From NCBI RefSeq assembly GCF_003818135.1, contig NZ_RPOH01000021.1:91040-155039 (forward strand): a stretch of 64,000 bases of DNA. Direction: 5' to 3'. The stretch's first letter is position 1. The number at the start of each line of letters is the position of its first letter. Shown one piece after another: positions 33,841-42,977 of the stretch. The notes under the pieces were generated by a model. That model was not told the origin of the DNA and did no database searches. It saw only the letters and a program-made list of their open reading frames with translations. The translations under genes were made by a program, and so were the position numbers. This DNA is from Buttiauxella warmboldiae (lineage in GTDB: Bacteria; Pseudomonadota; Gammaproteobacteria; Enterobacterales; Enterobacteriaceae).

Positions 33841-34758
33841 CTATTTCTCCGATAATGCCAGTCCCTTCACCACATGTTTTTGCAACAGTGCAATCATGAT
33901 AAGGGGAATACAAGAAACCATCAGGACGGCGGTCATGATGACCGGGTAATTGGCGATCTCGCCGTCTGAACTGGGTTGCAATTTGGCCAGCCCGACCACC
34001 GCGGTTTGCATCTCGGGGGTCGATGAGGCCACCAACGGCCACAGGTAGGCGCTCCATCCTCCCAAGAACATCAGAATAAAGAGCGCAGCGAAATTGGATT
34101 TGGAAATCGGCAACAGGATATCCAGCGCGAACCGCAGCGGGCTGGCACCGTCCATTTTGGCGGCCTCTGGCAACTCTTTAGGGATGGTTTTGAAAAACTG
34201 GCGGAACATAAAGGTTCCCGTCCCGTGCGCAATCAAGGGAACGGCCAGGCCAAAGTAGGTATTGAGTACGCTCAACTCAAGATGCAGGGGTTGCCCCATC
34301 AGGCTCAGGTACAACGCCTGAATGCCCGTCACGCGAAAGAGCCAGTTGAGGGGGGCGAGGATATTGGAAGCCACTTCATAGGTGGTGACCACCCGAACAT
34401 CCAGCGGTAACATGATTGTGACTAGGATCAGAGCAAAAATCACATTCGAAAACCGCAGGTTAAAGAAAACCAAGGCAAAGGCCGTGATATAGGCAAACAG
34501 GCATTTTCCCAGCGCCACTGTTAACGCAACAGACAGGCTGTTGAGGATTTGGGTTGGAATGAGCGTCTCGTTAAATAGGTATTTGATGTTTTCAACCAAA
34601 TGAGTTCCAGGATAAAAGGGCGTCCCATTCTGCAACACATATTCAAACGAGTGCGTCGCGGTGGTGATCACAAAATACAGCGGGGTCAGAATAAACAACA
34701 TGCCAAGGATCAGCACCGTATTGGCCGCAATGTCAATCGATCGGGTATTTTCAATCAT
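33841..34758 (-). CDS. ABC transporter permease, UgpE type
   Basis: This 305-residue inner-membrane permease has six hydrophobic segments. The EAA loop that contacts the ATPase reads ELPEAAKMDGASPLRFALDI, followed by LPISKSN. It belongs to the MalG/UgpE subfamily. It is paired with the UgpA-type permease 4 bases upstream. N-terminal residues 15-35 (AANTVLILGMLFILTPLYFV) form the first membrane helix. Confidence 0.92.
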   Translation of the reverse strand: MIENTRSIDIAANTVLILGMLFILTPLYFVITTATHSFEYVLQNGTPFYPGTHLVENIKYLFNETLIPTQILNSLSVALTVALGKCLFAYITAFALVFFNLRFSNVIFALILVTIMLPLDVRVVTTYEVASNILAPLNWLFRVTGIQALYLSLMGQPLHLELSVLNTYFGLAVPLIAHGTGTFMFRQFFKTIPKELPEAAKMDGASPLRFALDILLPISKSNFAALFILMFLGGWSAYLWPLVASSTPEMQTAVVGLAKLQPSSDGEIANYPVIMTAVLMVSCIPLIMIALLQKHVVKGLALSEK

Positions 34759-34762
34759 GTTA

Positions 34763-35644
34763 TTACCTATTGTATTTAACCCGTTTTTCCAAAAAGAAAA
34801 ACTGGAAGCATGTCAGCAGCATGACGATGGCCATCAAAATCACCGTTTGGGTAGACGCACCGGACAAATCGTACGACTTAAAGGCGTCAACGTAGATCTT
34901 GTAGACAAACAAGTTGGTAGCACCGCCTGGGCCCCCTTGCGTCATTGAGTCAACCAAGGCAAAAGCCGAAGCAAAGCTCGCGGTCACTTCCAGTACCATG
35001 CAGAAGAACAATTGGGGCGAGAGTAGCGGAATTTGTATTTCAAAGAGTCTGCGCCACGGCCCTGCACCATCCACAGCAGCGGCCTGGATCATACTCTGGG
35101 GTAACCCCTGCAGACCGGCCAACAGGATAATGAAGTTGAAGGGGATCCCCCGCCAGATATAGGCAATGTTCAACATAATGTTGGCATCGGTGCCATTCAG
35201 CCCCGGATTCCAGAAGCCCGGAAACAGAGCATTAATCGGTGACAACAACCCCACATGGGGGTTGAGCAGAATGCTGAATGCCATGCCAATTGATGCGCCC
35301 GCCACGGCTTTTGGCCAGAGCAGGATATTACGTGCCGGTTTGGCCAAGCGGATGTGACGATCGGCAGCGACCGCCAGGATCAGGGGGATAAGCACCGCCG
35401 ACGAAGATGCCGTGATCATAAATACAATTGAGCGGTTTATCGAATTGTAGAACTGTTCATCACTCAGTACGCGACTGAAGTTTTCCAGCCCGACAAATTC
35501 AGCCTCACCGCCAAATGGCGGCTCCAGATAGACCGACCAGAAAAATGCCTGAATGACTGGCCAGTAGAAGAAGATGCCGATTAGTAGCAGTTGGGGTATC
35601 AGTAACCCCACCGGAAGCCATCTGTTTTGATATATTTTATTCAT
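34763..35644 (-). CDS. ABC transporter permease, UgpA type
   Basis: This 293-residue permease of the MalF/UgpA subfamily has six membrane segments; the first is LPVGLLIPQLLLIGIFFYW. The EAA loop reads SMIQAAAVDGAGPWRRLFEI. It forms the translocation channel with the UgpE-type subunit and starts 23 bases after the binding-protein gene. The stretch PFGGEAEFVGLENFSRVLSD after helix 1 is typical of sugar and glycerol-3-phosphate importers. Confidence 0.92.
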   Translation of the reverse strand: MNKIYQNRWLPVGLLIPQLLLIGIFFYWPVIQAFFWSVYLEPPFGGEAEFVGLENFSRVLSDEQFYNSINRSIVFMITASSSAVLIPLILAVAADRHIRLAKPARNILLWPKAVAGASIGMAFSILLNPHVGLLSPINALFPGFWNPGLNGTDANIMLNIAYIWRGIPFNFIILLAGLQGLPQSMIQAAAVDGAGPWRRLFEIQIPLLSPQLFFCMVLEVTASFASAFALVDSMTQGGPGGATNLFVYKIYVDAFKSYDLSGASTQTVILMAIVMLLTCFQFFFLEKRVKYNR

Positions 35645-35667
35645 ATCCCGTCTCGTTATCGCTCGCG

Positions 35668-37002
35668 TTAGGGTAAGGTATGGTTCTTATAGGTACGCGC
35701 GAAGCGTTCCAGCAATTGATCGCCACGCACCTTGGCTTGCTTGATGGCCTGTTCCATGGTTTGCTGACCCGCAAAAGCCTTCTGTGTTTCTTCCATCCAG
35801 ATTTCTCTGAATTGCACATAGAATCCCAGTCGAATGCCTTTGGTATTGAGGTTTCCCGGTTCGCTTAATGAACTGACCCCAACCTTAACCGTCGCAAAAT
35901 CACTGTCATTCGCGAGATTTGACTGCATGATTTTTTGATAGGCCTGTTGTGTCACCGGTAAGAAACCGGTACGCCTCACATACTTGATTTGTACCTCTGG
36001 CTGGCGAAGGTAATCTAAGAAGTCCAGTACCGCGTTGTATTTCTCCTCCGTGTGGCCTTTCATTACCCAGATGGCACCGCCGCCTACCAGCGTGTTAAAA
36101 CGTGGGGTATTGGCATAAATCGGCATTTTTCCAATCAGCAATTTGGTTTTATCTTTCAGAGCCAGATAGGCCTGACCATACGCACCGGAAGAAACCAATG
36201 ACATGGCACATTCACCAGTGGTAAAGGCGGCGACATAGTTTCCCGCTTGGGTGTCCGCATTAAGTTTCACCAAGCCTGCCTTACGCCAAGCCTGCAGGTC
36301 ATTCATGATTTTCAAGTGGGAAGTGGTATCAAAGGTATACTGGCTATTCAACGAGGTATAGCCATTGCCGTGAGTGGCAACAGGCTCTCCCTGCACTGCG
36401 GAGAATTGTTCCAGATAGCGCCACGGGTGAGCATCGGTGGAGAAAGGACAAGCCTGTCCGCTCTGCTTTAACTGCACGAGCGCCTCCCCAAACGCTTCCC
36501 AAGTGTCCGGCAAAGTATCAATACCTGCCTTTGCCAATGCCTGCTGATTGGCGATCAACACCACGGTTGACGCATTAAAGGGTTGTGCATACAGTTTGCC
36601 TTGCGAGGATTCATAGTATGAACGGATCCCGGGAATATACGCTTCCCAGTTCACCACTTTTCCCTGTTTCTCGGCCAATTCCTGCACGGGAATGACCGCA
36701 TTGGAGAGCATCAGATCCAAGGTACCCGCATCAAAACCCAACACCATTTCAGGTTGGTTTTTTGTCCGATAGGAGGCTATCGTTTTTTGCATCAGGACCT
36801 CATTCCCTCCCTGGCCCACACAGTTGATCACGTTTTTATCCTGGCTTTGGTTGTACTGGTTGCAGATCTCTTGAACTGCATCGCCCAGCTTGCCCGTTTG
36901 GCCATGCCAGAAGGTGATGGTTTCAGCCTGGGAAACACTGGCTGACAATAAGGTTGCCACGAGTACGCCAAGGTTTACTGAAGAGATAGACGGTAATTTC
37001 AT
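35668..37002 (-). CDS. Periplasmic solute-binding protein, UgpB-like
   Basis: This 444-residue protein has a signal peptide cleaved near SVSQA-ET. It follows UgpB closely in layout: ITFWHGQTGKLGDAVQEIC, SYYESSQGKLYAQPFNAST, TGECAMSLVSSGAYGQA, LVGGGAIWVMKG and TKGIRLGFYVQFREIWMEE all have clear counterparts in E. coli UgpB, which binds glycerol-3-phosphate and glycerophosphodiesters. It therefore probably binds a related phosphorylated polyol or diester. It is the first gene of the minus-strand transporter operon; a KdgM-like porin gene lies 148 bases upstream on the same strand. Confidence 0.9.
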   Translation of the reverse strand: MKLPSISSVNLGVLVATLLSASVSQAETITFWHGQTGKLGDAVQEICNQYNQSQDKNVINCVGQGGNEVLMQKTIASYRTKNQPEMVLGFDAGTLDLMLSNAVIPVQELAEKQGKVVNWEAYIPGIRSYYESSQGKLYAQPFNASTVVLIANQQALAKAGIDTLPDTWEAFGEALVQLKQSGQACPFSTDAHPWRYLEQFSAVQGEPVATHGNGYTSLNSQYTFDTTSHLKIMNDLQAWRKAGLVKLNADTQAGNYVAAFTTGECAMSLVSSGAYGQAYLALKDKTKLLIGKMPIYANTPRFNTLVGGGAIWVMKGHTEEKYNAVLDFLDYLRQPEVQIKYVRRTGFLPVTQQAYQKIMQSNLANDSDFATVKVGVSSLSEPGNLNTKGIRLGFYVQFREIWMEETQKAFAGQQTMEQAIKQAKVRGDQLLERFARTYKNHTLP

Positions 37003-37149
37003 TATCTTTCCTTTGGTTGTTCTGGTTCAGTCGACAGAGAGTATTACATGATGAAATATCTTTTTTATGTTACGGCTCATTGTCCAGCGACGACCAAACC
37101 CACGATAGGGGGGAACCCTCCAACCCGGTGTCATTGCAGGGCTCGATAC

Positions 37150-37833
37150 TCAGAACCGATACTGTACCCCCAAGCGGAACCCCGTCTGGCGAGCATCGGA
37201 ATCATTTCTGACCGATTTGTTCAGGATGGTAGCGTAGGGTCCCCAATTCTTATCGATGTTGTATTGCACTTTGACGCTGTGCTCGTAATCGCCGTGTTTA
37301 TTGTCATAGCGCAGTCGCTTGTCACTGTGGATGTAGAAATAGTTGTATTCAAAGACCCAGGGGGCCATTTTATAGAACAACCAGAGGTCGGCTCGGTTGA
37401 CGTTGTCATCCTCCACCCCTGGTGTCGTATAGCGTATGTACTCCCAGCGGTAACGTAATGCGGCACTGAAGTCCTCATTGAATTTATAACTGCCATACAG
37501 CCCGGGTTTATAACCGGTGTGTGCCGTTCCACTCTGCATCACAAACACGGGTTGTAAGTTGAGCCTGTCCGTCGCGGCAAATTGATAACTCAGGGTGGCT
37601 TCAGTACCGTTGCTCACCATGTCGTTATAAGGTTTTTGTTTGTGATTTCCGCCGTTCTTCCACATGGCTTCCAAGCCAAACCCTAGGCTATTGTCAAACC
37701 GATGTGTGATAAGAAAGCGATCTTTATTGGTCTTTTCTACATCCGTGTATTCATGGCGGTAATCCAGAGTGACCGCCTGAGCCGATGAAAAGACAAGAAG
37801 CGTAGCCAGCAAAGTTGTATTTTTATAATTCAT
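37150..37833 (-). CDS. KdgM-family outer-membrane porin
   Basis: This 227-residue protein has a signal peptide ending SSAQA, and the mature protein is rich in alternating aromatic beta strands (YRHEYTDVEKTNKDRFLITH, LWLFYKMAPWVFEYNYFYIH), ending in the typical C-terminal GFRLGVQYRF. This is the KdgM family of small oligogalacturonate-type porins. ATG at 37833 follows GAGGTG. It should let an anionic oligosaccharide or similar anion through the outer membrane for the UgpB-like protein. KdgM porins favour anionic substrates, which fits a phosphorylated compound as well as a uronide. It is controlled from the divergent region at 37843-38235. Confidence 0.88.
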   Translation of the reverse strand: MNYKNTTLLATLLVFSSAQAVTLDYRHEYTDVEKTNKDRFLITHRFDNSLGFGLEAMWKNGGNHKQKPYNDMVSNGTEATLSYQFAATDRLNLQPVFVMQSGTAHTGYKPGLYGSYKFNEDFSAALRYRWEYIRYTTPGVEDDNVNRADLWLFYKMAPWVFEYNYFYIHSDKRLRYDNKHGDYEHSVKVQYNIDKNWGPYATILNKSVRNDSDARQTGFRLGVQYRF

Positions 37834-37930
37834 TTTTGTCACCTCTAGGTAGCAGGAACAGCCTTCATTTCATGATAATAGGGAACGACATGAAGATGCT
37901 GTAACGCACAATGTCAAACCCAAGAAATCA

Positions 37931-37949
37931 CAATTGACACGTTCCAAAA
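37931..37949 (-). promoter_or_regulatory. LacI-type operator candidate, porin side
   Basis: On the minus strand this reads TTTTGGAACGTGTCAATTG, matching the plus-strand element at 38099-38117 in 16 of 19 bases but in inverted orientation. The core TTGGAACGTGTCAA is an imperfect palindrome with the central CG typical of LacI-family operators. It lies 98 bases before the porin start. Confidence 0.6.
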
Positions 37950-37990
37950 TACATTAATGCAAAAATACATCAACACTACCTATGAACCTG

Positions 37991-38006
37991 TGTGACAGGA
38001 TTCACG
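37991..38006. promoter_or_regulatory. CRP-site candidate in the divergent region
   Basis: TGTGA-CAGGAT-TCACG matches the CRP core TGTGA-N6-TCACA in 9 of 10 positions. It lies between the two LacI-type operator candidates, so catabolite control of the porin, transporter and regulator genes is plausible. The rest of the 393-base region is AT-rich without a gene. Confidence 0.55.
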
Positions 38007-38098
38007 TAAATAATAATATATTCTTATTTATCATATGAATATAATTATAAACATCATTTATATTGCTATTATTTATTTAAATGGAGATAACTGATGTT

Positions 38099-38117
38099 GT
38101 TTGGAACGATTCAATTG
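38099..38117 (+). promoter_or_regulatory. LacI-type operator candidate, regulator side
   Basis: GTTTGGAACGATTCAATTG, the inverted partner of 37931-37949. The core TTGGAACGATTCAA is a near-palindrome with central CG. It lies 119 bases before the GTG start of the LacI-fusion gene, suggesting autoregulation and possible looping between the two sites. Confidence 0.6.
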
Positions 38118-38235
38118 AACTTGTTGCGCAAACGTCGACAGAGCCTTACCTCGCATGCTGCGTTGACTTGTTATTTGGTCACTATTAAACTAATTTATTG
38201 ATATTAAATATGTTATTTAACGTGGGGAGTGAGGG

Positions 38236-40404
38236 GTGGCGACAATCAAAGATGTGGCAAACTTGGCAGGCGTCTCCCATGGGACCGTGTCCAATGTACT
38301 CAATGGACGAGGTAATGTCAGTGTCGAAAAAGTCGAGGCAGTGATACGAGCAGCACAACAAATGGGTTATGAACTGAATGCCCAAGCCCAACTGTTACGT
38401 GCCAAAAGCCGCAATGCGTTTGCGCTGGTCGTGCCGAACATTCATGCCGAGCAGCACCATCACTTGTATGAGGGTCTCCATCAGACGTTGAAGGGGCATT
38501 TTGATGGCGAGCTTGACTTATATCTAACCGATGATGTAGCTGCAACGGAAAGAACGATCTTAAAAAAACTGGCGGGTAAAGGGTACCAGGCTGTCATTGC
38601 CGTCTCTTGCCTAGAGCGAGCCGATGAATATTATCAAACACTCAAGTTGCCGCAGACAAAAATCATCTTTGTCTACCGCAGGCCATTAGGGGCGACAACC
38701 CACATCACTCTAGATTATACTCAAGCAGCCCGGGAGCTTGGGAACGAGATCCGCCACCGCGATTTTTCAACTGTCGGCGTGCTCACTGACCCTATCCATT
38801 ATCATGATGTTGAGGCATTCATTCGGGAATTAACCCGCACATTGGGTCCCTCCCGTCGGGTGATGGTGTGTAATTCGCCCGCAGCGGAAAGTTATAAAGC
38901 GGCCTTTGAGCTATTTCGCGATGGCCCGCCCGACGCCATTATTGCCATGGACAACGAAAAAGCCCGGTACAGTGTCATTGCCAATACCCTGAGGAATCGG
39001 GCCAATACCCCAGTCCTATACAAGCTAAGTGATAGCCTGCAACCGCAGCAGGAGGGTGAGTATTTTTATCAGATGAATTATCAGGAGTTGGCCACAGTCA
39101 TTGCCAAAACACTAGCCAGTATACCCACAGCAACCTTGCCAACATTCATTCATAACCGCGGCTTCTCCCAACTCAGCGCTTTAGAAACGCGAGCACCATC
39201 ACCTGTTTCAGATTCACTCAATGTACTGTTGTTGCCCAGCCCCTCGTCGGATGCACTGAACAAACTACTACCTCATTTCTACAAACAGACGGGGATTAAT
39301 GTCCAGTTGGTCACGCTCCCCTATGATGAATTGTTCGATATACTGTCCAATTTGAACGCGCACCCCTACTATGATGTCCTGCGTCTGGATGTCGCCGCAC
39401 TGCCTTGGTTTGCCCATCGTATTCTGACACCGCTTGATGATGTGTTGCCTGCATTACCCGGCTTGCTAGACAACTATGACAAGCACATCATAGATAAGTA
39501 TTGTAAGGTTCATCAGATCAGTTATGCCGTGCCATTTGATGCCAGTTCCCAATTGCTTTTTTATCGTCAGGACTTGTTTCACGACACGATGCTAAGTCGC
39601 ATGTTTTACGAGAAGTTTGGCCGCGAATTGCAGGTGCCGACTACGTTTCAGGATTTTGATACGATCGCAGATTTTTTTACCGCGCTACACCAGCCAGGAA
39701 ACCCACAGCGGCCCATGGGGACGTCAATGACGTTGGGTAACTCGGCGCTGATTGCCACGGAATACCTCACCCGCTATTACGCCATGGGCGGGCAGTTGCT
39801 GAAAAAGAGCGGCCCTCCTCATCTGGACAGGGATATCGCGATCGCGGCATTGCAGGACTACCTGCATCAGCTCAGCATCAGTATGCCTTTACAGGAGAGT
39901 TGGTGGAACGCGGCCGTCAAACGATTTGAGCAGGGAGAGTTAGCGATGCAAATTGCCTACATGAACCTGTTCAATGATGTAGCCCACAGCCCTATCTTTC
40001 CGGCCCTGGGATACGCGTCCGTGCCCGGTGGCATACCGCAATTAGGGGGCGGCTCGTTAGGGCTATCGCGCTACAGCAAAAAACACCGTCAAACCGCGTT
40101 GTTCTTCGACTGGCTCTATTCCGAAGAAATTGTTGAACACCGCGTCTTACTCGGCGGAAGTAGCGCGCATAAAAGCATGTGCCGTAATCAACTCATCATC
40201 CAACAATATCCCTGGTTCGGTACACTGGAGGAAAATGTGCCAAAAGGGATCCGTGAATCCAGCTGGCATGACGGCACGCCGTTTGATTTACGCAGTGCCG
40301 AACGTGTGATTGGGCTAGGAGTCAGTTATGCTATCAATGCGCTTAAGAACATCGAGCAGGTGATCGATGACATCAATCAGCAACTGCTCGAATATGTTGA
40401 ATGA
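38236..40404 (+). CDS. LacI-family regulator fused to an ABC solute-binding-protein domain
   Basis: At 722 residues this is twice the length of a LacI regulator. Residues 1-60 are a LacI helix-turn-helix with hinge (TIKDVANLAGVSHGTVSNVL, YELNAQAQLLRAK). Residues about 60-315 are a PBP1-like ligand domain (FALVVPNIHAEQHHHLYEGL, PDAIIAMDNE). From about 325 to 722 a second module follows the fold of family-1 extracellular solute-binding proteins (LNVLLLPSPSSDALNKLLPH, DVLRLDVAALPWFAHRILTP, GELAMQIAYMNLF) but has no signal peptide. It is probably a cytoplasmic one-component sensor with two ligand sites, controlling the divergent porin/transporter operon. The start is GTG at 38236 with GGGGAGTGAG upstream. 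No frameshift is seen. Confidence 0.85.
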   Translation: MATIKDVANLAGVSHGTVSNVLNGRGNVSVEKVEAVIRAAQQMGYELNAQAQLLRAKSRNAFALVVPNIHAEQHHHLYEGLHQTLKGHFDGELDLYLTDDVAATERTILKKLAGKGYQAVIAVSCLERADEYYQTLKLPQTKIIFVYRRPLGATTHITLDYTQAARELGNEIRHRDFSTVGVLTDPIHYHDVEAFIRELTRTLGPSRRVMVCNSPAAESYKAAFELFRDGPPDAIIAMDNEKARYSVIANTLRNRANTPVLYKLSDSLQPQQEGEYFYQMNYQELATVIAKTLASIPTATLPTFIHNRGFSQLSALETRAPSPVSDSLNVLLLPSPSSDALNKLLPHFYKQTGINVQLVTLPYDELFDILSNLNAHPYYDVLRLDVAALPWFAHRILTPLDDVLPALPGLLDNYDKHIIDKYCKVHQISYAVPFDASSQLLFYRQDLFHDTMLSRMFYEKFGRELQVPTTFQDFDTIADFFTALHQPGNPQRPMGTSMTLGNSALIATEYLTRYYAMGGQLLKKSGPPHLDRDIAIAALQDYLHQLSISMPLQESWWNAAVKRFEQGELAMQIAYMNLFNDVAHSPIFPALGYASVPGGIPQLGGGSLGLSRYSKKHRQTALFFDWLYSEEIVEHRVLLGGSSAHKSMCRNQLIIQQYPWFGTLEENVPKGIRESSWHDGTPFDLRSAERVIGLGVSYAINALKNIEQVIDDINQQLLEYVE

Positions 40405-40561
40405 TAAACTGTCAGTGGAGTCGCCCGAGTCAGTGAATTTGCTTTGTTCCACGTGTATTTTTATCGTCTGCATTCCGTTAAATCAGCCAGCTCAATCTCT
40501 TTCCATGAAAGTAACTTTTGAAAATGAAAATGGCCCCTGCCGGAGCCATGTTTCATTTAAC

Positions 40562-40729
40562 TCATTGTATCTGTGCAATTTCAACCATAAAACTTGATTC
40601 GCCGATAATACCGCTGGCGCCTAGAAAAATAGGGATCATAACGCCATCGCCATGGCCAAAATCAATTTCAATGTCTTTGGACTCCACTGGTGACGCAGTA
40701 ACACCGGTCATGGTTACCGGGAATTTAAC
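40562..40729 (-). pseudogene. C-terminal gene fragment, unidentified
   Basis: A minus-strand frame of about 55 codons reads VKFPVTMTGVTASPVESKDI and on to GVMIPIFLGASGIIGESSFM, then IAQIQ and stop. It has no start before an upstream stop, apart from an internal ATG at 40711, and is followed after 13-30 bases by a hairpin with a T-rich tail. This looks like the surviving 3' end of a longer gene. Family not recognised. Confidence 0.4.
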
Positions 40730-40797
40730 CTAAATACATCCCGCACACCTGGCTGTTTAGCGGCAATAATTTCCCGCACCAGTCTAGGATTTCAGCC

Positions 40798-40968
40798 TTG
40801 AAACAAGCCAGAGACAGGCGAACAATCACTCAAACCGCGATAGCGACCGCATTAGAGCTGCCACAGCCATTTATTGCTAAGGTTGAAAGCGGGGAAAGGC
40901 GTCTGGATGTGGTGGCATTGATCGGTCTGGCACAGCTTCTGGGTATGGACTGGCAAAATGAACAATAA
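40798..40968 (+). pseudogene. XRE-type HTH gene remnant
   Basis: A frame of 56 codons reads KQARDRRTITQTAIATALEL, FIAKVESGERRLDVVALIGL and AQLLGMDWQNEQ, which is most of a Cro/CI-type helix-turn-helix (helices 1-5). It lacks a credible start: only TTG at 40798, no ribosome binding site. It is probably the truncated remnant of a small regulator or antitoxin gene. Confidence 0.5.
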
Positions 40969-40999
40969 AGAATTGCCGGCAAATATGTCCCTCTGTAAC

Positions 41000-42112
41000 T
41001 CAGTCCTCATTAATAACCTGATACAGGGGGAGCATCGCCGCACCGCGTGACGCGCTCTGTGCCCCCATCGAGGACGCAGTCAGCCTCACTTTCGGGCGGT
41101 TGGGGTCGAGCCGGGTTTCCAGCCGCTGATTCAGCTCCTGCACCAGACGGCTGATAATCGGTTTCGGCATCGCGCCGCCAAGTACAATGATTTGCGGATC
41201 CACCCACTGCACGCAGCCGAACACTGTCTGCTCCACCTGACCACGACAGCGTTCAAACCAGCTTTCCAGCAGCGGATGCTGCCTGGCGATCAGCTCCGGT
41301 AGCTGAGTTTCACTGAACCCTTCACGCTCCAGCGTGGTAAGCAGATCCTTATACGACGGTCGCGGCGTACCCGACGGAAAGGCCATCCCCACTTCACCGG
41401 CATTGCAGAACCCGCCGCGCAGCATTTTATGCCCGGAGATAATCCCCGCGCCGATACCGTAGCCAAGGTCGATAAAGGTCAGATCGCTGTACGCATTCCA
41501 TTCGCCGCTGTACAGTTCGCCTACCGCCGAAGCGTTGGCATTGTTCTCCACCCACGTCGGCCACGGCAGGTTGTCGGCAAACGCCTGCTGTAAATCCACC
41601 TCGCGCCAGCTCTCCAGCCACGGCACGCTGTGGCGCTTACGTCCGTCTGCTTTCAGAAAGCCCGGCACCGCATAACCAATGCCGAGAATACGCGCGTGCT
41701 GGAGCTGGCGCTTTTTCAGCGTCTGCTCCACCAGGGTTTTAATCTGTGCAAGGGTCGCCGCCAGCGGCTGGTTCTCCTGATGAACTTCGGAAAGTGACAA
41801 TAATTGGCGACCGCTGAGATCGACCACCGTCATATCGATAAAGCCGGGGCTGAACGACAGCCCGATAGCGCAGCCACCACCGGGGTTAAGGCGCAGCGGC
41901 AGCGACGGCTGACCGCGCTGTCCGGTATTGCGCTCCCCTTCCACCACCAGGCCGGAGAACATCAACTCCCGACACTGCTGGGTGATCGCCCCCGCCGTCA
42001 GCCCGGACAGCCGCGCCAGCTCGGCTCGCGTCACCGGGGCGTGGCGGCGGATCAGTTCCAGCAGCAGACGCTGCGAACCGCGCAGTTCAAGGCGTTCAGA
42101 GTGGGAGTTCAT
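41000..42112 (-). CDS. ROK-family transcriptional regulator
   Basis: This 370-residue protein has an N-terminal winged HTH (RLLLELIRRHAPVTRAELAR, SGLTAGAITQQCRELMFSGL) followed by a ROK sugar-kinase-like domain (GCAIGLSFSPGFIDMTVVDL, DLGYGIGAGIISGHKMLRGG, NAGEVGM). The usual ROK zinc-binding CxCGxxGC motif is not seen; the region reads FPSGTPRPSYKDLL, so zinc is probably not bound. It lies 18 bases downstream of the GlpQ gene in the same operon and probably represses the divergent promoter region at 42962-43175 until the imported compound appears. Confidence 0.88.
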   Translation of the reverse strand: MNSHSERLELRGSQRLLLELIRRHAPVTRAELARLSGLTAGAITQQCRELMFSGLVVEGERNTGQRGQPSLPLRLNPGGGCAIGLSFSPGFIDMTVVDLSGRQLLSLSEVHQENQPLAATLAQIKTLVEQTLKKRQLQHARILGIGYAVPGFLKADGRKRHSVPWLESWREVDLQQAFADNLPWPTWVENNANASAVGELYSGEWNAYSDLTFIDLGYGIGAGIISGHKMLRGGFCNAGEVGMAFPSGTPRPSYKDLLTTLEREGFSETQLPELIARQHPLLESWFERCRGQVEQTVFGCVQWVDPQIIVLGGAMPKPIISRLVQELNQRLETRLDPNRPKVRLTASSMGAQSASRGAAMLPLYQVINED

Positions 42113-42130
42113 GGTGTCCTTAATTTTTAT

Positions 42131-42961
42131 CTAATCCCAGCGCAGTCCGGCTTCTTCAATCAGCCCCTGCAAATACGGAATATCATCGTGGCTGAGCATA
42201 TCAATCAGCCCCGCCTGCATCCAGCCGATAATCACCGGACGACTGTCACAGCCGAATTTATAGTCGTACTGCTCCAGCGGCGTCATGTCGTTTTTCATTT
42301 CATGCAGATACATCCGCACGCCCAGCCCGGCGTTTTTGTAGGCCCGCAGATCGTCGATATGGGCGAACTCGAACTCAAAGCAGACGCACCCCGCGTTCGA
42401 CTGCTGCACCGCCGCAAGCTGGTTATTGTACCGCTCCAGCGTCACCACCTGTAACACCAGTTGCGGGATTTGCGCCTTCACCCGATTTATCAGTACATGG
42501 TTGAAGCCCAGTAGCTGGATATGGCCGATGGCCTCCGGCTGTTCACGCAGTAGCGCGACCAGCGCCGCCACAAACTCGTCGTGGCGGTTGCGTTGTTTGA
42601 CCTCAACAATCAGCCCCATGCCGTTTTCCACCGCCCAGCGCAGCACGTCCGCCAGCAAGGGGATGCGCACTCCGGCAAACGACTGATAGTATTTCACGCC
42701 AAAGTCGCACGCCAGCAGCTGCGGGTACGTCATCTGCTCCACAAATCCGTGCCCGGTGGATACCCGGTCGATACGGTGATCGTGCGTGACCACCAGCTGG
42801 TTATCCGCCGTCAGGTGGATATCGATTTCAATACAGTGGGTTCCCGCTAGCCGGGCGGCTTCAAAGGCCGGAAAGGTGTTTTCCGGCGCGCAGCTGGAAT
42901 AACCCCGGTGGCTGTTGACCAGCACAATCCCCTCTGCCGCCCGGTGAAAGTTAAACGCCAT
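42131..42961 (-). CDS. Glycerophosphodiester phosphodiesterase (GlpQ/UgpQ family)
   Basis: This 276-residue enzyme of the GDPD family has a TIM barrel with His18-Arg19-Gly20, Glu27-Asn28, the metal ligands Glu45 and Asp47 in IEIDIHLTADNQ, and His60-Asp61-His62 in VVTHDHRID; all catalytic residues are present. It hydrolyses glycerophosphodiesters to glycerol-3-phosphate and an alcohol. No signal peptide is seen, so it acts in the cytoplasm after import, as UgpQ does. ATG at 42961 follows AGGAAC. It is divergent from the ABC operon at 43176. ROK gene next downstream. Confidence 0.9.
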   Translation of the reverse strand: MAFNFHRAAEGIVLVNSHRGYSSCAPENTFPAFEAARLAGTHCIEIDIHLTADNQLVVTHDHRIDRVSTGHGFVEQMTYPQLLACDFGVKYYQSFAGVRIPLLADVLRWAVENGMGLIVEVKQRNRHDEFVAALVALLREQPEAIGHIQLLGFNHVLINRVKAQIPQLVLQVVTLERYNNQLAAVQQSNAGCVCFEFEFAHIDDLRAYKNAGLGVRMYLHEMKNDMTPLEQYDYKFGCDSRPVIIGWMQAGLIDMLSHDDIPYLQGLIEEAGLRWD

Positions 42962-42977
42962 CTTTAAGTTCCTCATA

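Larger units (their letters stand above)
40405..40999. other. Junction between module A and module B, with gene fragments
   Basis: About 600 bases holding two gene remnants (40562-40729 minus; 40798-40968 plus) and a terminator-like hairpin (TGGCCCC/GGAGCCA, 40533-40549) oriented for the minus-strand remnant. The piecemeal content marks a recombination scar between two separately acquired modules. Confidence 0.5.
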
